A DNA stretch of 45,876 nt from Hyphomicrobiales bacterium (GTDB lineage: Bacteria; Pseudomonadota; Alphaproteobacteria; Rhizobiales; Rhizobiaceae): assembly GCA_900468535.1 (NCBI GenBank), contig UBTY01000044.1, positions 1 through 45,876 on the forward strand, given 5' to 3'. The notes below the pieces were generated by a model. It did no database searches. It was not told where the DNA came from and saw only the letters and a program-made list of their open reading frames with translations. The translations under genes and the position numbers were made by a program. Below, piece by piece: positions 16,438-24,690 of the stretch; the stretch's first letter is position 1; each line of letters starts with the position of its first letter.

Positions 16438-17076
16438 TCAAGCCCCCTTCTTGAGGTCGGCGACTGCAGCGGCAACATCTGCCTTGGCTGCTGTACCGAT
16501 CAGCTGTTCCACGACAGCGGTTGCGGTTTCTTCGGCAATCGAACCGACATCGGCAAAAGCCTTTGCCTTGATATCAGCGATGCGGCCTTCAGCTGCCTTC
16601 AGCTTCTCGCCGAGGCTGGCTTCAACCGTCTTGCGGTCCGCTTCAGCCTTGAGCTTGGCGGCTTCGCGAGCGGCGGTGCCGATCGAGTTGGCCTTGGTGC
16701 GCGCGGCAGCCAGGTCGGCCTCGTAGGCAGCGACGTCGGCGTCAGCTTCCGCCTTCAGGCGGCCTGCTTCGTCGAGATCCTGCGAAATGCGATTGTGGCG
16801 CTGCTCGAGGATCCCGCCGATACGCGGCGTAATGACCTTTTGCATGAGCACGAAGAAGACAACGAACGTGATCGCCAGCCACAGGAGCTGCGAGGCGTAG
16901 GTCGTCGAATCGAAAGGCGGGAAAACGCCGCCACCGTGATGCTCGGCCGGTACGCCGGTCTCGGTGTGGACTTCGCCTGCTGCCGGGGCGGCATGCGCGT
17001 CTGCACCGGTAGCTGTACCAGTTTCTGCGGTTCCCGCCGGGGCTTCTTCAGCATAAGCCGGGGTCACAAAAAACAT
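16438..17076 (-). CDS. atpF': ATP synthase F0 subunit b'
   Basis: A 212-residue b' subunit. The N-terminus is long and low in complexity (Ala, Thr, Gly, His-rich, residues 5-45), followed by a membrane helix (SQLLWLAITFVVFFVLMQ) and a coiled-coil stalk (ITPRIGGILEQRHNRISQDLDEA onward). ATG 17076 follows a strong GGAGGT site at six bases; a GTG two codons earlier is less likely. It lies between atpE and atpF. Presence of separate b and b' genes is typical of alphaproteobacteria and cyanobacteria. Confidence 0.94.
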   Translation of the reverse strand: MFFVTPAYAEEAPAGTAETGTATGADAHAAPAAGEVHTETGVPAEHHGGGVFPPFDSTTYASQLLWLAITFVVFFVLMQKVITPRIGGILEQRHNRISQDLDEAGRLKAEADADVAAYEADLAAARTKANSIGTAAREAAKLKAEADRKTVEASLGEKLKAAEGRIADIKAKAFADVGSIAEETATAVVEQLIGTAAKADVAAAVADLKKGA

Positions 17077-17104
17077 GCTCACCTCCAGGTGTACTGCAAA
17101 TGCA

Positions 17105-17141
17105 AAGGATCACGGCTTGCGGTCTGCAGGCCGTGATCCTT
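17105..17141 (-). other. 12-bp hairpin between atpE and atpF'
   Basis: AAGGATCACGGC (17105-17116) pairs perfectly with GCCGTGATCCTT (17130-17141) around a 13-base loop. It sits just after the atpE stop and before the atpF' ribosome site. No T-run follows on the minus strand, so transcripts probably pass through, and the structure may protect the 3' end of the atpI-B-E message to raise c-subunit yield (inference). Confidence 0.6.
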
Positions 17142-17154
17142 CAGTGCGCCGAAA

Positions 17155-17382
17155 TTAAACGGCGAAGAGCAGGAGGAGAGCGACGAGCAGCGAGAAGATG
17201 CCCAGAGCTTCCGTAACGGCGAAGCCGAATACCAGACGGCCGAACTGGCTGTCAGCAGCAGACGGGTTGCGCAGAGCGCCGGACAGGTAGCTGCCGAAGA
17301 TGTTGCCGAGGCCGAGAGCCGTACCGGCCATACCAAAGCAAGCCAGGCCTGCACCGATGAACTTTGCTGCTTCCGCTTCCAT
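17155..17382 (-). CDS. atpE: ATP synthase F0 subunit c
   Basis: The 75-residue proteolipid that forms the rotor ring. Two membrane helices joined by a polar loop (LRNPSAADSQ); the proton-carrying carboxylate is E58 in FAVTEALGIF. ATG 17382 has AAGGAG seven bases upstream, a strong site that fits the need for many copies. The gene is flanked by atpB upstream and a stable hairpin downstream. Confidence 0.97.
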   Translation of the reverse strand: MEAEAAKFIGAGLACFGMAGTALGLGNIFGSYLSGALRNPSAADSQFGRLVFGFAVTEALGIFSLLVALLLLFAV

Positions 17383-17452
17383 GTTGAACTCCTTTGAAAT
17401 GGTGTGTTGCGGCGAATTGACTGACGCCCTTGGACGTCAATGTCGGTATCCC

Positions 17453-18205
17453 TTAGTGGCCACCCGGGTGGATCGCGTCATTGAGGTACATGCAAGTCAG
17501 CACCGCAAAGACGTAAGCCTGGAGGAAGGCGACGAGGAACTCGAGACCAGTCAGGGCGACGGTCATGAGGAGGGGAAGGACTGCGCCACCGATGCCGACC
17601 GCACCCAGTGCTCCAAGCGAGGCAACGAAGCCCGCGAACACTTTCAGGGTGATGTGACCAGCCAGCATGTTGGCGAAAAGACGAACGGAGAGCGAAATCG
17701 GACGGGACAGGAAGGAAATGATTTCGATCGTCACGACGAGAGGCAGAAGAATGCCCGGAACGCCCGATGGGACGAAGACATTCAGGAAGTGGAAGCCGTG
17801 CTTATAGAAGCCGTAGACGAGAACCGTACCGATCACGAGCAGCGCGAGCGCGAAGGTGACGATGATCTGGCTGGTAACCGTGAAGAAGTACGGGAACATG
17901 CCGAGCAGGTTTGCCGTCAGCACGAACATGAAGAGCGAGAAGACCAGCGGGAAGAACTTCATCCCCTTGGATCCGGCGCCTTCCTTGAGCATGTTGGCGA
18001 TGAACTCGTAGGACATCTCGGCAACCGACTGCGAGCGGCCCGGAACGATCGCCCGATTCGAGGTCGAGAAATACAGGAAGCCAGCGGCAACGGCGGCGGA
18101 AGCCACCATAAAGAGCGATGCGTTCGTAAACGAGAAATCAATTCCACCGACTTCGATCGGCACAATCTTCTGGATCAGGAACTGATGGGTCGGATCGTTA
18201 GACAC
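17453..18205 (-). CDS. atpB: ATP synthase F0 subunit a
   Basis: A 250-residue membrane protein that carries the two half-channels for protons. The essential arginine is R175 in PISLSVRLFANMLAGH; the C-terminal helix pair reads LTGLEFLVAFLQAYVFAVL, then CMYLNDAIH. The start is GTG at 18205, giving MSNDPTHQF, the usual N-terminus in rhizobia; no ATG is available nearby. It lies between atpI and atpE. Confidence 0.97.
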   Translation of the reverse strand: MSNDPTHQFLIQKIVPIEVGGIDFSFTNASLFMVASAAVAAGFLYFSTSNRAIVPGRSQSVAEMSYEFIANMLKEGAGSKGMKFFPLVFSLFMFVLTANLLGMFPYFFTVTSQIIVTFALALLVIGTVLVYGFYKHGFHFLNVFVPSGVPGILLPLVVTIEIISFLSRPISLSVRLFANMLAGHITLKVFAGFVASLGALGAVGIGGAVLPLLMTVALTGLEFLVAFLQAYVFAVLTCMYLNDAIHPGGH

Positions 18206-18278
18206 CGCTTGTTCTCTCTATCTTTAGCCCGCGCGAGACGGGATTATTGCACTGGATCGAACGCCGGAGCGCCCTGCC

Positions 18279-18623
18279 CTATTTTCCACCGTTCTGGCGC
18301 TCGCCGGGATCAGGCTTCGCAACCTTTCCCGCAGCACGCAAAACGTTCAATACACCGGCACAGAATCCGAGAAGAAGAAGAACAATCAATCCCCAAGGCG
18401 CCGTGCCGACAAAACGGTCCAGGAGATAGCCGAGAACGGCACCGACAATGATTGCGGAGATGAATTCGCTCGAAAGCTTCATCGCCTGGGCATAGCCTTT
18501 GCGGCTCGCCTCGGCGCTGGCTTCGATAGCCTCTTCCTTCCCCGCCTCAACGCGCTTGGTTGCGAGCTCCGCTCCCAGTTGCGCCCGGCGCTTTTCCAGA
18601 CCTTCCTCTCGGTCATCCGTCAT
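18279..18623 (-). CDS. atpI: ATP synthase subunit I (AtpI, F0 assembly protein)
   Basis: A 114-residue protein: a charged N-terminal half (residues 1-45, coiled) and two membrane helices near residues 53-70 (EFISAIIVGAVLGYLLDRF) and 76-95 (GLIVLLLLGFCAGVLNVL). The layout is that of AtpI, which helps assemble or load the c-ring and may affect Mg2+ supply. ATG 18623 has GGAGGAG a few bases upstream. First gene of the F0 operon, behind the promoter at 18726-18754. Confidence 0.93.
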   Translation of the reverse strand: MTDDREEGLEKRRAQLGAELATKRVEAGKEEAIEASAEASRKGYAQAMKLSSEFISAIIVGAVLGYLLDRFVGTAPWGLIVLLLLGFCAGVLNVLRAAGKVAKPDPGERQNGGK

Positions 18624-18725
18624 GGTGCTCTCCTCCGCCAGTCATTGTCCGCGATCCCGCTACCCCGGTTTTCAGGACAACGACCCCAAGGTTCGAGAAC
18701 CTTCCGGCCCGTTTTGAAGTCGCGC

Positions 18726-18754
18726 GCAACATAGTTTTAGCAAAAAGCATAGTC
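18726..18754 (-). promoter_or_regulatory. sigma-70 promoter of the F0 ATP synthase operon
   Basis: On the minus strand TTGACT (18754-18749), a 17-base spacer, TATGTT (18731-18726): a near-consensus housekeeping promoter about 103 bp upstream of atpI. This fits strong constitutive expression. The remaining space to the cell-wall hydrolase (18755-18901) shows nothing else clear. Confidence 0.65.
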
Positions 18755-18901
18755 AAGGCGTAGACAGTCGATGTCCAGCCATAAAATAAGCACGCAAAAA
18801 CATATGCTTAGACGGCAACAGACGGTGCGCGCGAAAATCGAGGCAAAGAATCCGCTTTTACCGGTGCCGGGAAGCCAGAGAATCTGGTGTTGCAGCCCTT
18901 A

Positions 18902-20077
18902 TCAGCTCCAGCCGCCGCCGTAGGTGCGGTAGAAGATGTGGAGACCGATGCGACCGACCTTCTCCATGGTCTTTGCCCATTTCGGGCGAACATAGACGGC
19001 ATGGTAGTGCGTGGCGGAGCCGACTTGCGGCAGCCAGATCTTGCCGGCGGTGACCGCCATCGCGACCTCGCGGGCGATTCTCCAGTGATACTGCGAGTTC
19101 ACCCGGTCCTTGATGTTGTCGCAGGCGAAGGAGAACTGGCAGCGGTTGCGCCAGTCCTCGTTCTGGTAGACGACGCCGCAGATGGTTTTCGGATAGGCCG
19201 GATTGCGAACGCGGTTCAGGATGACCTGGGCGACAGCGGCCTGGCCCTTCACGGTTTCGCCGCGCGCTTCGAAATAGACACCGGAAGCAAGACACTGCTG
19301 TTCAGCGGCGGAAAAGACGGATGGGGGAAGGACGCTTGCTGCCCATGCGTGATCGCGCGGACCGATCTGCGGCACGAAGCGACCATCGCCGGCCTTTTCC
19401 GTCAGGATCGAATCGAACGGCGACTGCCGGGAGTAATCCGGGCCGGCCGGTGCATAGGCGGTCGCAAGCACGTCGGCCTTGTCGCTTGTCACGAGACCCG
19501 CGAGCAGTGGCGATACCCCGCGATCCGGCTTCGGCGCCTGCTTGGTGTAGAAGCTCGTGGCGATCTCAATCTCCTTGCCCTTGATCTTGGGCTTCACGAA
19601 AACCGACTTGTCCTTGATATCGAAGTTCGGCTGGAGCAGCCGGGTGCGCTGGAGGATCGAGCCGGCGGAGAAATCCTTGGGCGGCTGCACTTGTTCGACT
19701 GCGACCACCCGGCCCTTCTTGCCGTGCCGGTTGACGCGATCCTCGTCGGTTGTGTCCTCATGGCCCTTGTCCTTGGTGACGAAGGCAACCTTGCGCCCAT
19801 CGGGCAAGACCATTCCGGCGCCCGCGGCGATCGTGCCTGTCACGATGGGATCGGAGAAGGCAAGCTCGGCCTGATGAATGGATCCCGCCGGGGAATTCGT
19901 CATCACCATGCGCCAGTTCTCGCGGCTCTGATCGAGGCCGGCAAGCAGCGCGGCGAGATCGGCGTGAGAGGCGACACTTGGGAAGGCCAGCCATCCGCAG
20001 ACACCGAAGAATGCGGGAGAGCTCCAGTTTTGAAGCAGAAGGCGCAGCTTGCTACGGGAATGGCTATTTCGACGCAA
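18902..20077 (-). CDS. SleB-type cell-wall hydrolase
   Basis: A 391-residue exported protein. The N-terminus (RRNSHSRSKLRLLLQ, then a hydrophobic stretch to SVASHAD) looks like a signal peptide. Residues about 265-390 form a SleB/hydrolase_2 domain: EQQCLASGVYFEARGETVKG (with the catalytic Glu in FEARGE), AAVAQVILNRVRNPAYPKTIC and YQNEDWRNRCQFSFACD. Such enzymes are lytic transglycosylases on peptidoglycan, used in spore germination by Bacillus but in growth or division in alphaproteobacteria. The only start available is TTG 20077, with GGAG seven bases upstream. Two TTAACC half-sites lie about 50-70 bp upstream. Confidence 0.88.
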   Translation of the reverse strand: MRRNSHSRSKLRLLLQNWSSPAFFGVCGWLAFPSVASHADLAALLAGLDQSRENWRMVMTNSPAGSIHQAELAFSDPIVTGTIAAGAGMVLPDGRKVAFVTKDKGHEDTTDEDRVNRHGKKGRVVAVEQVQPPKDFSAGSILQRTRLLQPNFDIKDKSVFVKPKIKGKEIEIATSFYTKQAPKPDRGVSPLLAGLVTSDKADVLATAYAPAGPDYSRQSPFDSILTEKAGDGRFVPQIGPRDHAWAASVLPPSVFSAAEQQCLASGVYFEARGETVKGQAAVAQVILNRVRNPAYPKTICGVVYQNEDWRNRCQFSFACDNIKDRVNSQYHWRIAREVAMAVTAGKIWLPQVGSATHYHAVYVRPKWAKTMEKVGRIGLHIFYRTYGGGWS

Positions 20078-20125
20078 CGCGGAACTCCGGCATGGAACGC
20101 ATGAACATGCCGACGAAAATGTCTT

Positions 20126-20148
20126 ATTAACCTTGATGCTTGGTTAAT
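20126..20148. promoter_or_regulatory. inverted pair of TTAACC half-sites upstream of the SleB gene
   Basis: ATTAACC (20126-20132), nine bases, GGTTAAT (20142-20148): a perfect 7-bp inverted repeat 49-71 bp upstream of the hydrolase start. TTAACC is the half-site recognised by the cell-cycle regulator CtrA in rhizobia. The spacing is not the usual TTAA-N7-TTAA, so a different regulator is possible. Confidence 0.4.
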
Positions 20149-20192
20149 ACCGGGCGCGGGCGGGCGAAAAGATTAGCATCTTGGAAAATGCA

Positions 20193-20220
20193 GAAAGCCC
20201 GGCGCTGAGGCCGGGCTTTC
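20193..20220 (-). terminator. hairpin terminator downstream of kup
   Basis: GAAAGCCCGGC (20193-20203) pairs with GCCGGGCTTTC (20210-20220) over a 6-base loop, 20 bp after the kup stop. An 11-bp GC-rich stem; the minus-strand tail is TGCATTTT rather than a pure T-run. Confidence 0.7.
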
Positions 20221-20239
20221 GGGATGAGGGTGCGCTCGG

Positions 20240-22138
20240 TCAGATAATGACGTGCGAACCGAGCTCGACGACGCGGTTTGCCGGAAGCCGGAAGTAGTCC
20301 GACGGATTGGCTGCCGCGTTGGCGAGCGCAATATAAAGACGGTCCTGCCAGTAAGGCATGCCGGACTTGGCATCGGGAACCAGCTTGCGGCGTCCGAGAT
20401 AGAAGGACGTCGACATGATGTCGAACTTCAGGCCGCTCTTGCGCAAGGTTGCCAGTGCCTGCGAGACGTTCTGCGATTCCATGAAGCCGAACAGCAGCTC
20501 GACGCGCGAAAAACGCTCCGATATCTGTTCGACCTTGTAGCGATCGGCGCTCGATACGCGCGGCTTGTTGACCGTGCGGATCGTCAGGATGACGTTCTTC
20601 TCGTGCAGAACATGATTGTGCTTCAGATTATGAAGCAGTGCTGCCGGAGCAGACTCCGGATCGCTAGTCAGGAAGATCGCGGTACCAGGCACCTGCGCCG
20701 GCGAATGGTCGCTCTTGCGTTCGATGGAACTGACGAAAGACGCCAGCGGGATATCCGTGTGACGCGTCTTTTCCATCAAAAGCGCGCTGCCGCGACGCCA
20801 CGTCCACATGATGATCGTGAATGCGGTGGCGATCAGCACTGGAATATAGCCGCCGTCGTGGATCTTCAACAGGTTCGCGCCGAGGAAGATCATTTCGAGG
20901 ACGAGCAGCGGAGCGAGCGCGAGCGTCGCCACCGGGATCGACCAGTTCCAGCGAACGCGGACGAACTCGAACGCCATGATCGAGGTGACGACCATCGCGC
21001 CCGTCACCGAGATGCCGTAGGCGGTCGCCAGCGCGTCCGAGGTCTTGAAGCTCAAAACGAGGAAGATAACGCCGAAAAACAGCACGACGTTGACCGACGG
21101 CACGAAGATCTGGCCCGTGTTCGTCTCTGACGTGAAGAGGATTTCCATGCGCGGCAGGAAACCGAGGTTGATGCCCTGGCGAACCAGCGAGAAGGCGCCT
21201 GTTATGACCGCCTGGCTGGCGATGATGGTCGCGGCCGTCGCAAGGATCACGACCGGCAGCAGGGCCCATTGCGGGAACATCAGGTAGAACGGATCGGACA
21301 TCGCCATCGGATTGCCGAGCACCAGTGCGCCCTGGCCGAGGTAGTTCAACGTCAGCGCCGGGAAGATCAGCGCGAACCACGCCCATTGGATGGGGCGGCG
21401 GCCGAAGTGGCCGAGATCCGCGTAAAGAGCTTCCGCCCCCGTTACCGTCAGGAAGACCGCGCCGAGCACGACCACGCCGTAAAAGCCTTCGTGCAGCAGA
21501 AAGCTGATCGCGTAATACGGGTTGAACGCCGCCAGGATCCCGAAATCGTCGGAAATGTGGGAGATGCCGGCGGCCGCCATGACGAGGAACCAGAGCGCCG
21601 TGATCGGCCCGAAAAAGCGGGCCATGGCGCCGGTTCCGCGCGATTGCACGGCAAACAGCAAAGCAAGGATGAAGACCGAGATCGGTACGATGTAACTGGT
21701 CAAACTGGGCGCGACGAGCTTCAGACCTTCCACGGCCGATAGGACCGACAGTGCCGGCGTGATCATCGCGTCGCCGAGGAACAGAGCGGCGCCAACGAGA
21801 CCGAGCAGCATAAGGAGCGCGGTATGTCCGTTGGCCGTCTTCATCAGCAGCGCCAGCAGGGAGAGCGTGCCGCCCTCACCTTCGTTATCGGCGCGCAGCA
21901 GGAACAGCACGTACTTGATGGTAACGATAATGGTCAGAGCCCAGATCATCAGCGAGATAAGGCTGATGACTTCAAAACGCGTCAGGCCGTCAGCCGCGAC
22001 GGGCTTCAGGGCTTCGCGGAACGCATAAAGCGGGCTCGTGCCGATGTCGCCATAGACGACGCCGACGGAACCCAGCGCAAGATAGAAAAGCTTGCGGGGC
22101 GACATCGATCGCTCTTCAGTGTGGCTACCTTCGTGCAT
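20240..22138 (-). CDS. kup: KUP-family potassium uptake transporter
   Basis: A 632-residue K+/H+ symporter with about 12 membrane helices in the first 450 residues and a cytosolic C-terminal domain. The family start LGSVGVVYGDIGTSPLYAFRE is near residue 17, and GDAMITPALSVLSAVEGLK follows near residue 105. Start: ATG 22138 directly after corA, or ATG 22105 (12th codon), which has GAAGAG nine bases upstream. It is 18 bp downstream of corA, so a K+/Mg2+ transport pair on one transcript is likely. A strong hairpin terminator follows. Confidence 0.96.
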   Translation of the reverse strand: MHEGSHTEERSMSPRKLFYLALGSVGVVYGDIGTSPLYAFREALKPVAADGLTRFEVISLISLMIWALTIIVTIKYVLFLLRADNEGEGGTLSLLALLMKTANGHTALLMLLGLVGAALFLGDAMITPALSVLSAVEGLKLVAPSLTSYIVPISVFILALLFAVQSRGTGAMARFFGPITALWFLVMAAAGISHISDDFGILAAFNPYYAISFLLHEGFYGVVVLGAVFLTVTGAEALYADLGHFGRRPIQWAWFALIFPALTLNYLGQGALVLGNPMAMSDPFYLMFPQWALLPVVILATAATIIASQAVITGAFSLVRQGINLGFLPRMEILFTSETNTGQIFVPSVNVVLFFGVIFLVLSFKTSDALATAYGISVTGAMVVTSIMAFEFVRVRWNWSIPVATLALAPLLVLEMIFLGANLLKIHDGGYIPVLIATAFTIIMWTWRRGSALLMEKTRHTDIPLASFVSSIERKSDHSPAQVPGTAIFLTSDPESAPAALLHNLKHNHVLHEKNVILTIRTVNKPRVSSADRYKVEQISERFSRVELLFGFMESQNVSQALATLRKSGLKFDIMSTSFYLGRRKLVPDAKSGMPYWQDRLYIALANAAANPSDYFRLPANRVVELGSHVII

Positions 22139-22156
22139 GAAATGAAAACAGGCTCT

Positions 22157-23134
22157 TCAGAGCCAGCCTTTCCATCGAAAAAAGAAGAAGGGAATGATGG
22201 CGGACATCACCATGAGCCCGAGGGAAATCGGATACCCGTGGGCAAAGTGTAGTTCCGGCATGAATTCAAAGTTCATGCCGTAGATGGAGGCGACCAGCGT
22301 CGGCGGCAAGAATACGACCGAGGCGATCGAGAAAATCTTGATGATCGAGTTCTGCTCGATATTGATCAGACCGAGCGACGCATCGAGCAGGAACGTGATG
22401 TTGCCAGCAATGAATGACGCATGCTCGTTCAGCGACTGGATGTCGCGCGAGACGGTCTTGCAGAGTTCCTTGGTGTCGCGGTCCTGCTGCACGGCTGGAA
22501 CGTTGTAGAAGAAGGTCATCAGTCGGGACATCGAGGCCAGACTATCGCGCACCTTGCTGACAAGGCGATGATGGCTGGCGATGTCGCGCAGCTTTTCCTC
22601 GAGGTAGTTCGAGGGCCGGCGAACCTTGCGGGCGCGATCCCCGAAGACGTGCATGGACAGAATATCGATCCGCGCGACCGATATCTCGAGAATTTCGGCG
22701 GTACGGTCGATGATCGTCTCGAAGAGCTTCGACAGAAGGGCGGCGCCGCTTCGGCACTGGGCCGGAACGCGGTGAAGTGCTGCGATGAAGAGTGCGAAGG
22801 ATTTCGGCAGGGCGTAGCGAATGGTGATCAGGCGCTTGCCAACCAGAATGAACGCGACATCGGTCAGTGTCGGCGCATCCGTTTCCGCCTTCCAGACGAG
22901 CGAGGCCGTCATGAACACAGCATCATTCTCGACATAGAGACGGGCCGAGGGTTCGATGTCCTTCAGATCGTCGCGGGTCGGCACTTCGATCCCGAGCGCC
23001 TTTTCGAGATAGAGTTCTTCCTCGCGGGTCGGCTCGATCATGTCGATCCACATGACGTCGTCACGCAGGGTGCTCGCCTGCGAGAGATCGCCGAGCTCAA
23101 CCGTCTTGCAATTGGAGCAGTAGGCTGTGATCAC
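22157..23134 (-). CDS. corA: CorA-type magnesium transporter
   Basis: A 325-residue CorA protein: N-terminal cytosolic alpha-beta domain, a long helix, and two C-terminal membrane helices joined by the selectivity motif GMN in YGMNFEFMPEL, ending FFFFRWKGWL. Start: GTG 23134 has GGAGG eight bases upstream and gives MITAYC, the N-terminus usual in rhizobial CorA; a TTG at 23152 is the alternative. First gene of the corA-kup pair. The pore motif identifies a Mg2+ (or Co2+/Ni2+) channel-like importer. Confidence 0.92.
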   Translation of the reverse strand: MITAYCSNCKTVELGDLSQASTLRDDVMWIDMIEPTREEELYLEKALGIEVPTRDDLKDIEPSARLYVENDAVFMTASLVWKAETDAPTLTDVAFILVGKRLITIRYALPKSFALFIAALHRVPAQCRSGAALLSKLFETIIDRTAEILEISVARIDILSMHVFGDRARKVRRPSNYLEEKLRDIASHHRLVSKVRDSLASMSRLMTFFYNVPAVQQDRDTKELCKTVSRDIQSLNEHASFIAGNITFLLDASLGLINIEQNSIIKIFSIASVVFLPPTLVASIYGMNFEFMPELHFAHGYPISLGLMVMSAIIPFFFFRWKGWL

Positions 23135-23535
23135 CGGAACCACCTCCGGCAATCGTTCAATCCTGCTGGAATCACCTGCATCATCGAATGACCTTCCACG
23201 ACACTCCGGCTACGGGAGCGCCAACGATGCACGGCATCGGTATCTGCGGAAGCGATTGAAGAAAGCTCATGTAACTCCTGGCACATCGGGCCGTGGCCCG
23301 GATATGCATTATGCTCAACCGTATCGCAGTCACCAAGCCTTCGACCAAGACAACTCCGATCATGCACTGGCCGAGCCCCAACCGGGACGGCCATCATCGA
23401 GCATTCGCAAAGTCGCCCTCATGGCGACGGCGCGCCATATGCAGGAAAGCTGCGAAAGAATCAAGACATCTTACGTACACTGCGCCCTTTGAACACATTT
23501 CCTCCGCAATTGGGAGTCTAGGCGCGGCGAAGCAT
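23135..23535. other. 401-bp gap between corA and mrp
   Basis: No reading frame here looks like a conserved protein, although weak frames exist on both strands. A short symmetrical CGGGCCGTGGCCCG stretch at 23287-23300 could form a 5-bp stem with a four-base loop, without a T-run. The corA promoter should be in the left part. I see no tRNA or known riboswitch. Confidence 0.3.
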
Positions 23536-24690
23536 TTATTCGAATACGATGGCTGGTGCTGGGCGCTCAGGCTGGCCGCTCAGCTGCTCCCAGACCTTGG
23601 TAGCGATATCCCGATAGATGCTTGCGACAATGCCATTCGGCTCGGTGGCGACGAGCGGCGTTCCGGCATCGGACGTCTCGCGAATATTCATCGTCAACGG
23701 CACCTCTCCGAGGAACGGAACGCCAATGCGCTCGGCCTCGTTGCGGGCGCCGCCGTGTCCGAAGATATCGTAGCGCGTGCCGGTATCGGGCGCGATGAAG
23801 TAGCTCATGTTCTCGACGATGCCGAGCACGGGGACCTCGACCTTCTTAAACATGTTCAAGCCCTTGCGGGCATCGATGAGGGCAAGATCCTGCGGCGTCG
23901 ACACGATGACGGCGCCGGCGAGCGGCACCTGTTGCGCCATCGTCAGCTGCGCGTCGCCCGTGCCCGGAGGCATGTCGACGACGAGAACGTCGAGTTCGCC
24001 CCAGGCAACCTCTCGCAACATCTGCATCAGAGCGGATTGTACCATCGGGCCGCGCCAGATCATTGCGGTCTCCTCGTCGACGAGGAAGCCCATCGACATC
24101 ACCTTGAGTCCGTAGTTCTCCATCGGGTTGATGATGCGGCCCTCGATCTGGGTCGGGCGTCCGGAGATCTTGAGCAGCCGCGGCATGGACGGGCCATAAA
24201 TATCCGCATCGAGGATGCCGACCCGCAGCCCGTTCGCCTGGAGACCGAGCGCCAGATTGACCGCCGTCGTCGACTTGCCGACGCCGCCCTTGCCCGATGC
24301 GACCGCGATGATCGCATTGATGCCGGGTACGCCGAGCTTGCCGGACCGCTGCTGCGGCGGATGAGGGTGAGCGTGGGAATGACCATGATGCTCGTGGCCA
24401 CCCTGTTTCGGTGGCTGTGGCTGCGGCGCGGCGCCGGCCTTCTTGTCGGCCGTCAGCGCAACCAGCGCGCCCTTGACGCCGGGCATCTCCTTGATGACGC
24501 GCTCGGCGGCCGAGCGGAGAGGCTCGAGCTCCTTGGCGCGATCGGCCGGTACGGTGATGGAGAAATAGACCTTGCCGTCGGAAATGAAGACATCGGAGAC
24601 CATGCCGAGCTCAACGATGTTGTGCTCGAGATCCGGACCGCGCACGGTTTTCAGCGTTTCGAGAACCTGTTCCTTGGTGACGCCGCTCAT
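23536..24690 (-). CDS. mrp: Mrp/ApbC-family iron-sulfur carrier ATPase lacking CxxC
   Basis: A 384-residue P-loop ATPase of the Mrp/NBP35 group, which in other bacteria holds and passes on [4Fe-4S] clusters. Domains: MIP18 (DUF59) at 1-80, a His-rich linker (GGHEHHGHSHAHPHPP, about 97-112), then the ATPase with deviant Walker A GKGGVGKS (133-140), DADIYGPS and VVDMPPGTGD. The cluster-binding CxxC near residue 300 is replaced by A300-P-D-T303, and the whole protein has no cysteine. ATG 24690 has AGGA six bases upstream. So the fold is intact but the usual cluster ligands are missing; the His-rich linker may bind metal instead (inference). Confidence 0.93.
   Translation of the reverse strand: MSGVTKEQVLETLKTVRGPDLEHNIVELGMVSDVFISDGKVYFSITVPADRAKELEPLRSAAERVIKEMPGVKGALVALTADKKAGAAPQPQPPKQGGHEHHGHSHAHPHPPQQRSGKLGVPGINAIIAVASGKGGVGKSTTAVNLALGLQANGLRVGILDADIYGPSMPRLLKISGRPTQIEGRIINPMENYGLKVMSMGFLVDEETAMIWRGPMVQSALMQMLREVAWGELDVLVVDMPPGTGDAQLTMAQQVPLAGAVIVSTPQDLALIDARKGLNMFKKVEVPVLGIVENMSYFIAPDTGTRYDIFGHGGARNEAERIGVPFLGEVPLTMNIRETSDAGTPLVATEPNGIVASIYRDIATKVWEQLSGQPERPAPAIVFE

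Noticed and set aside
20000..23200. A Mg2+ or K+ riboswitch (M-box, ydaO type) before corA or kup
   Set aside because: The kup gene directly follows corA, and the corA leader shows no recognisable conserved riboswitch core.
23287..23300. Palindrome CGGGCCGTGGCCCG as a terminator or operator
   Set aside because: Only a 5-bp stem with a four-base loop, no T-run and no clear neighbour; likely chance.
23127..23492. 121-codon plus-strand frame in the corA-mrp gap
   Set aside because: No start context, no domain and odd composition; frames on both strands are equally weak.
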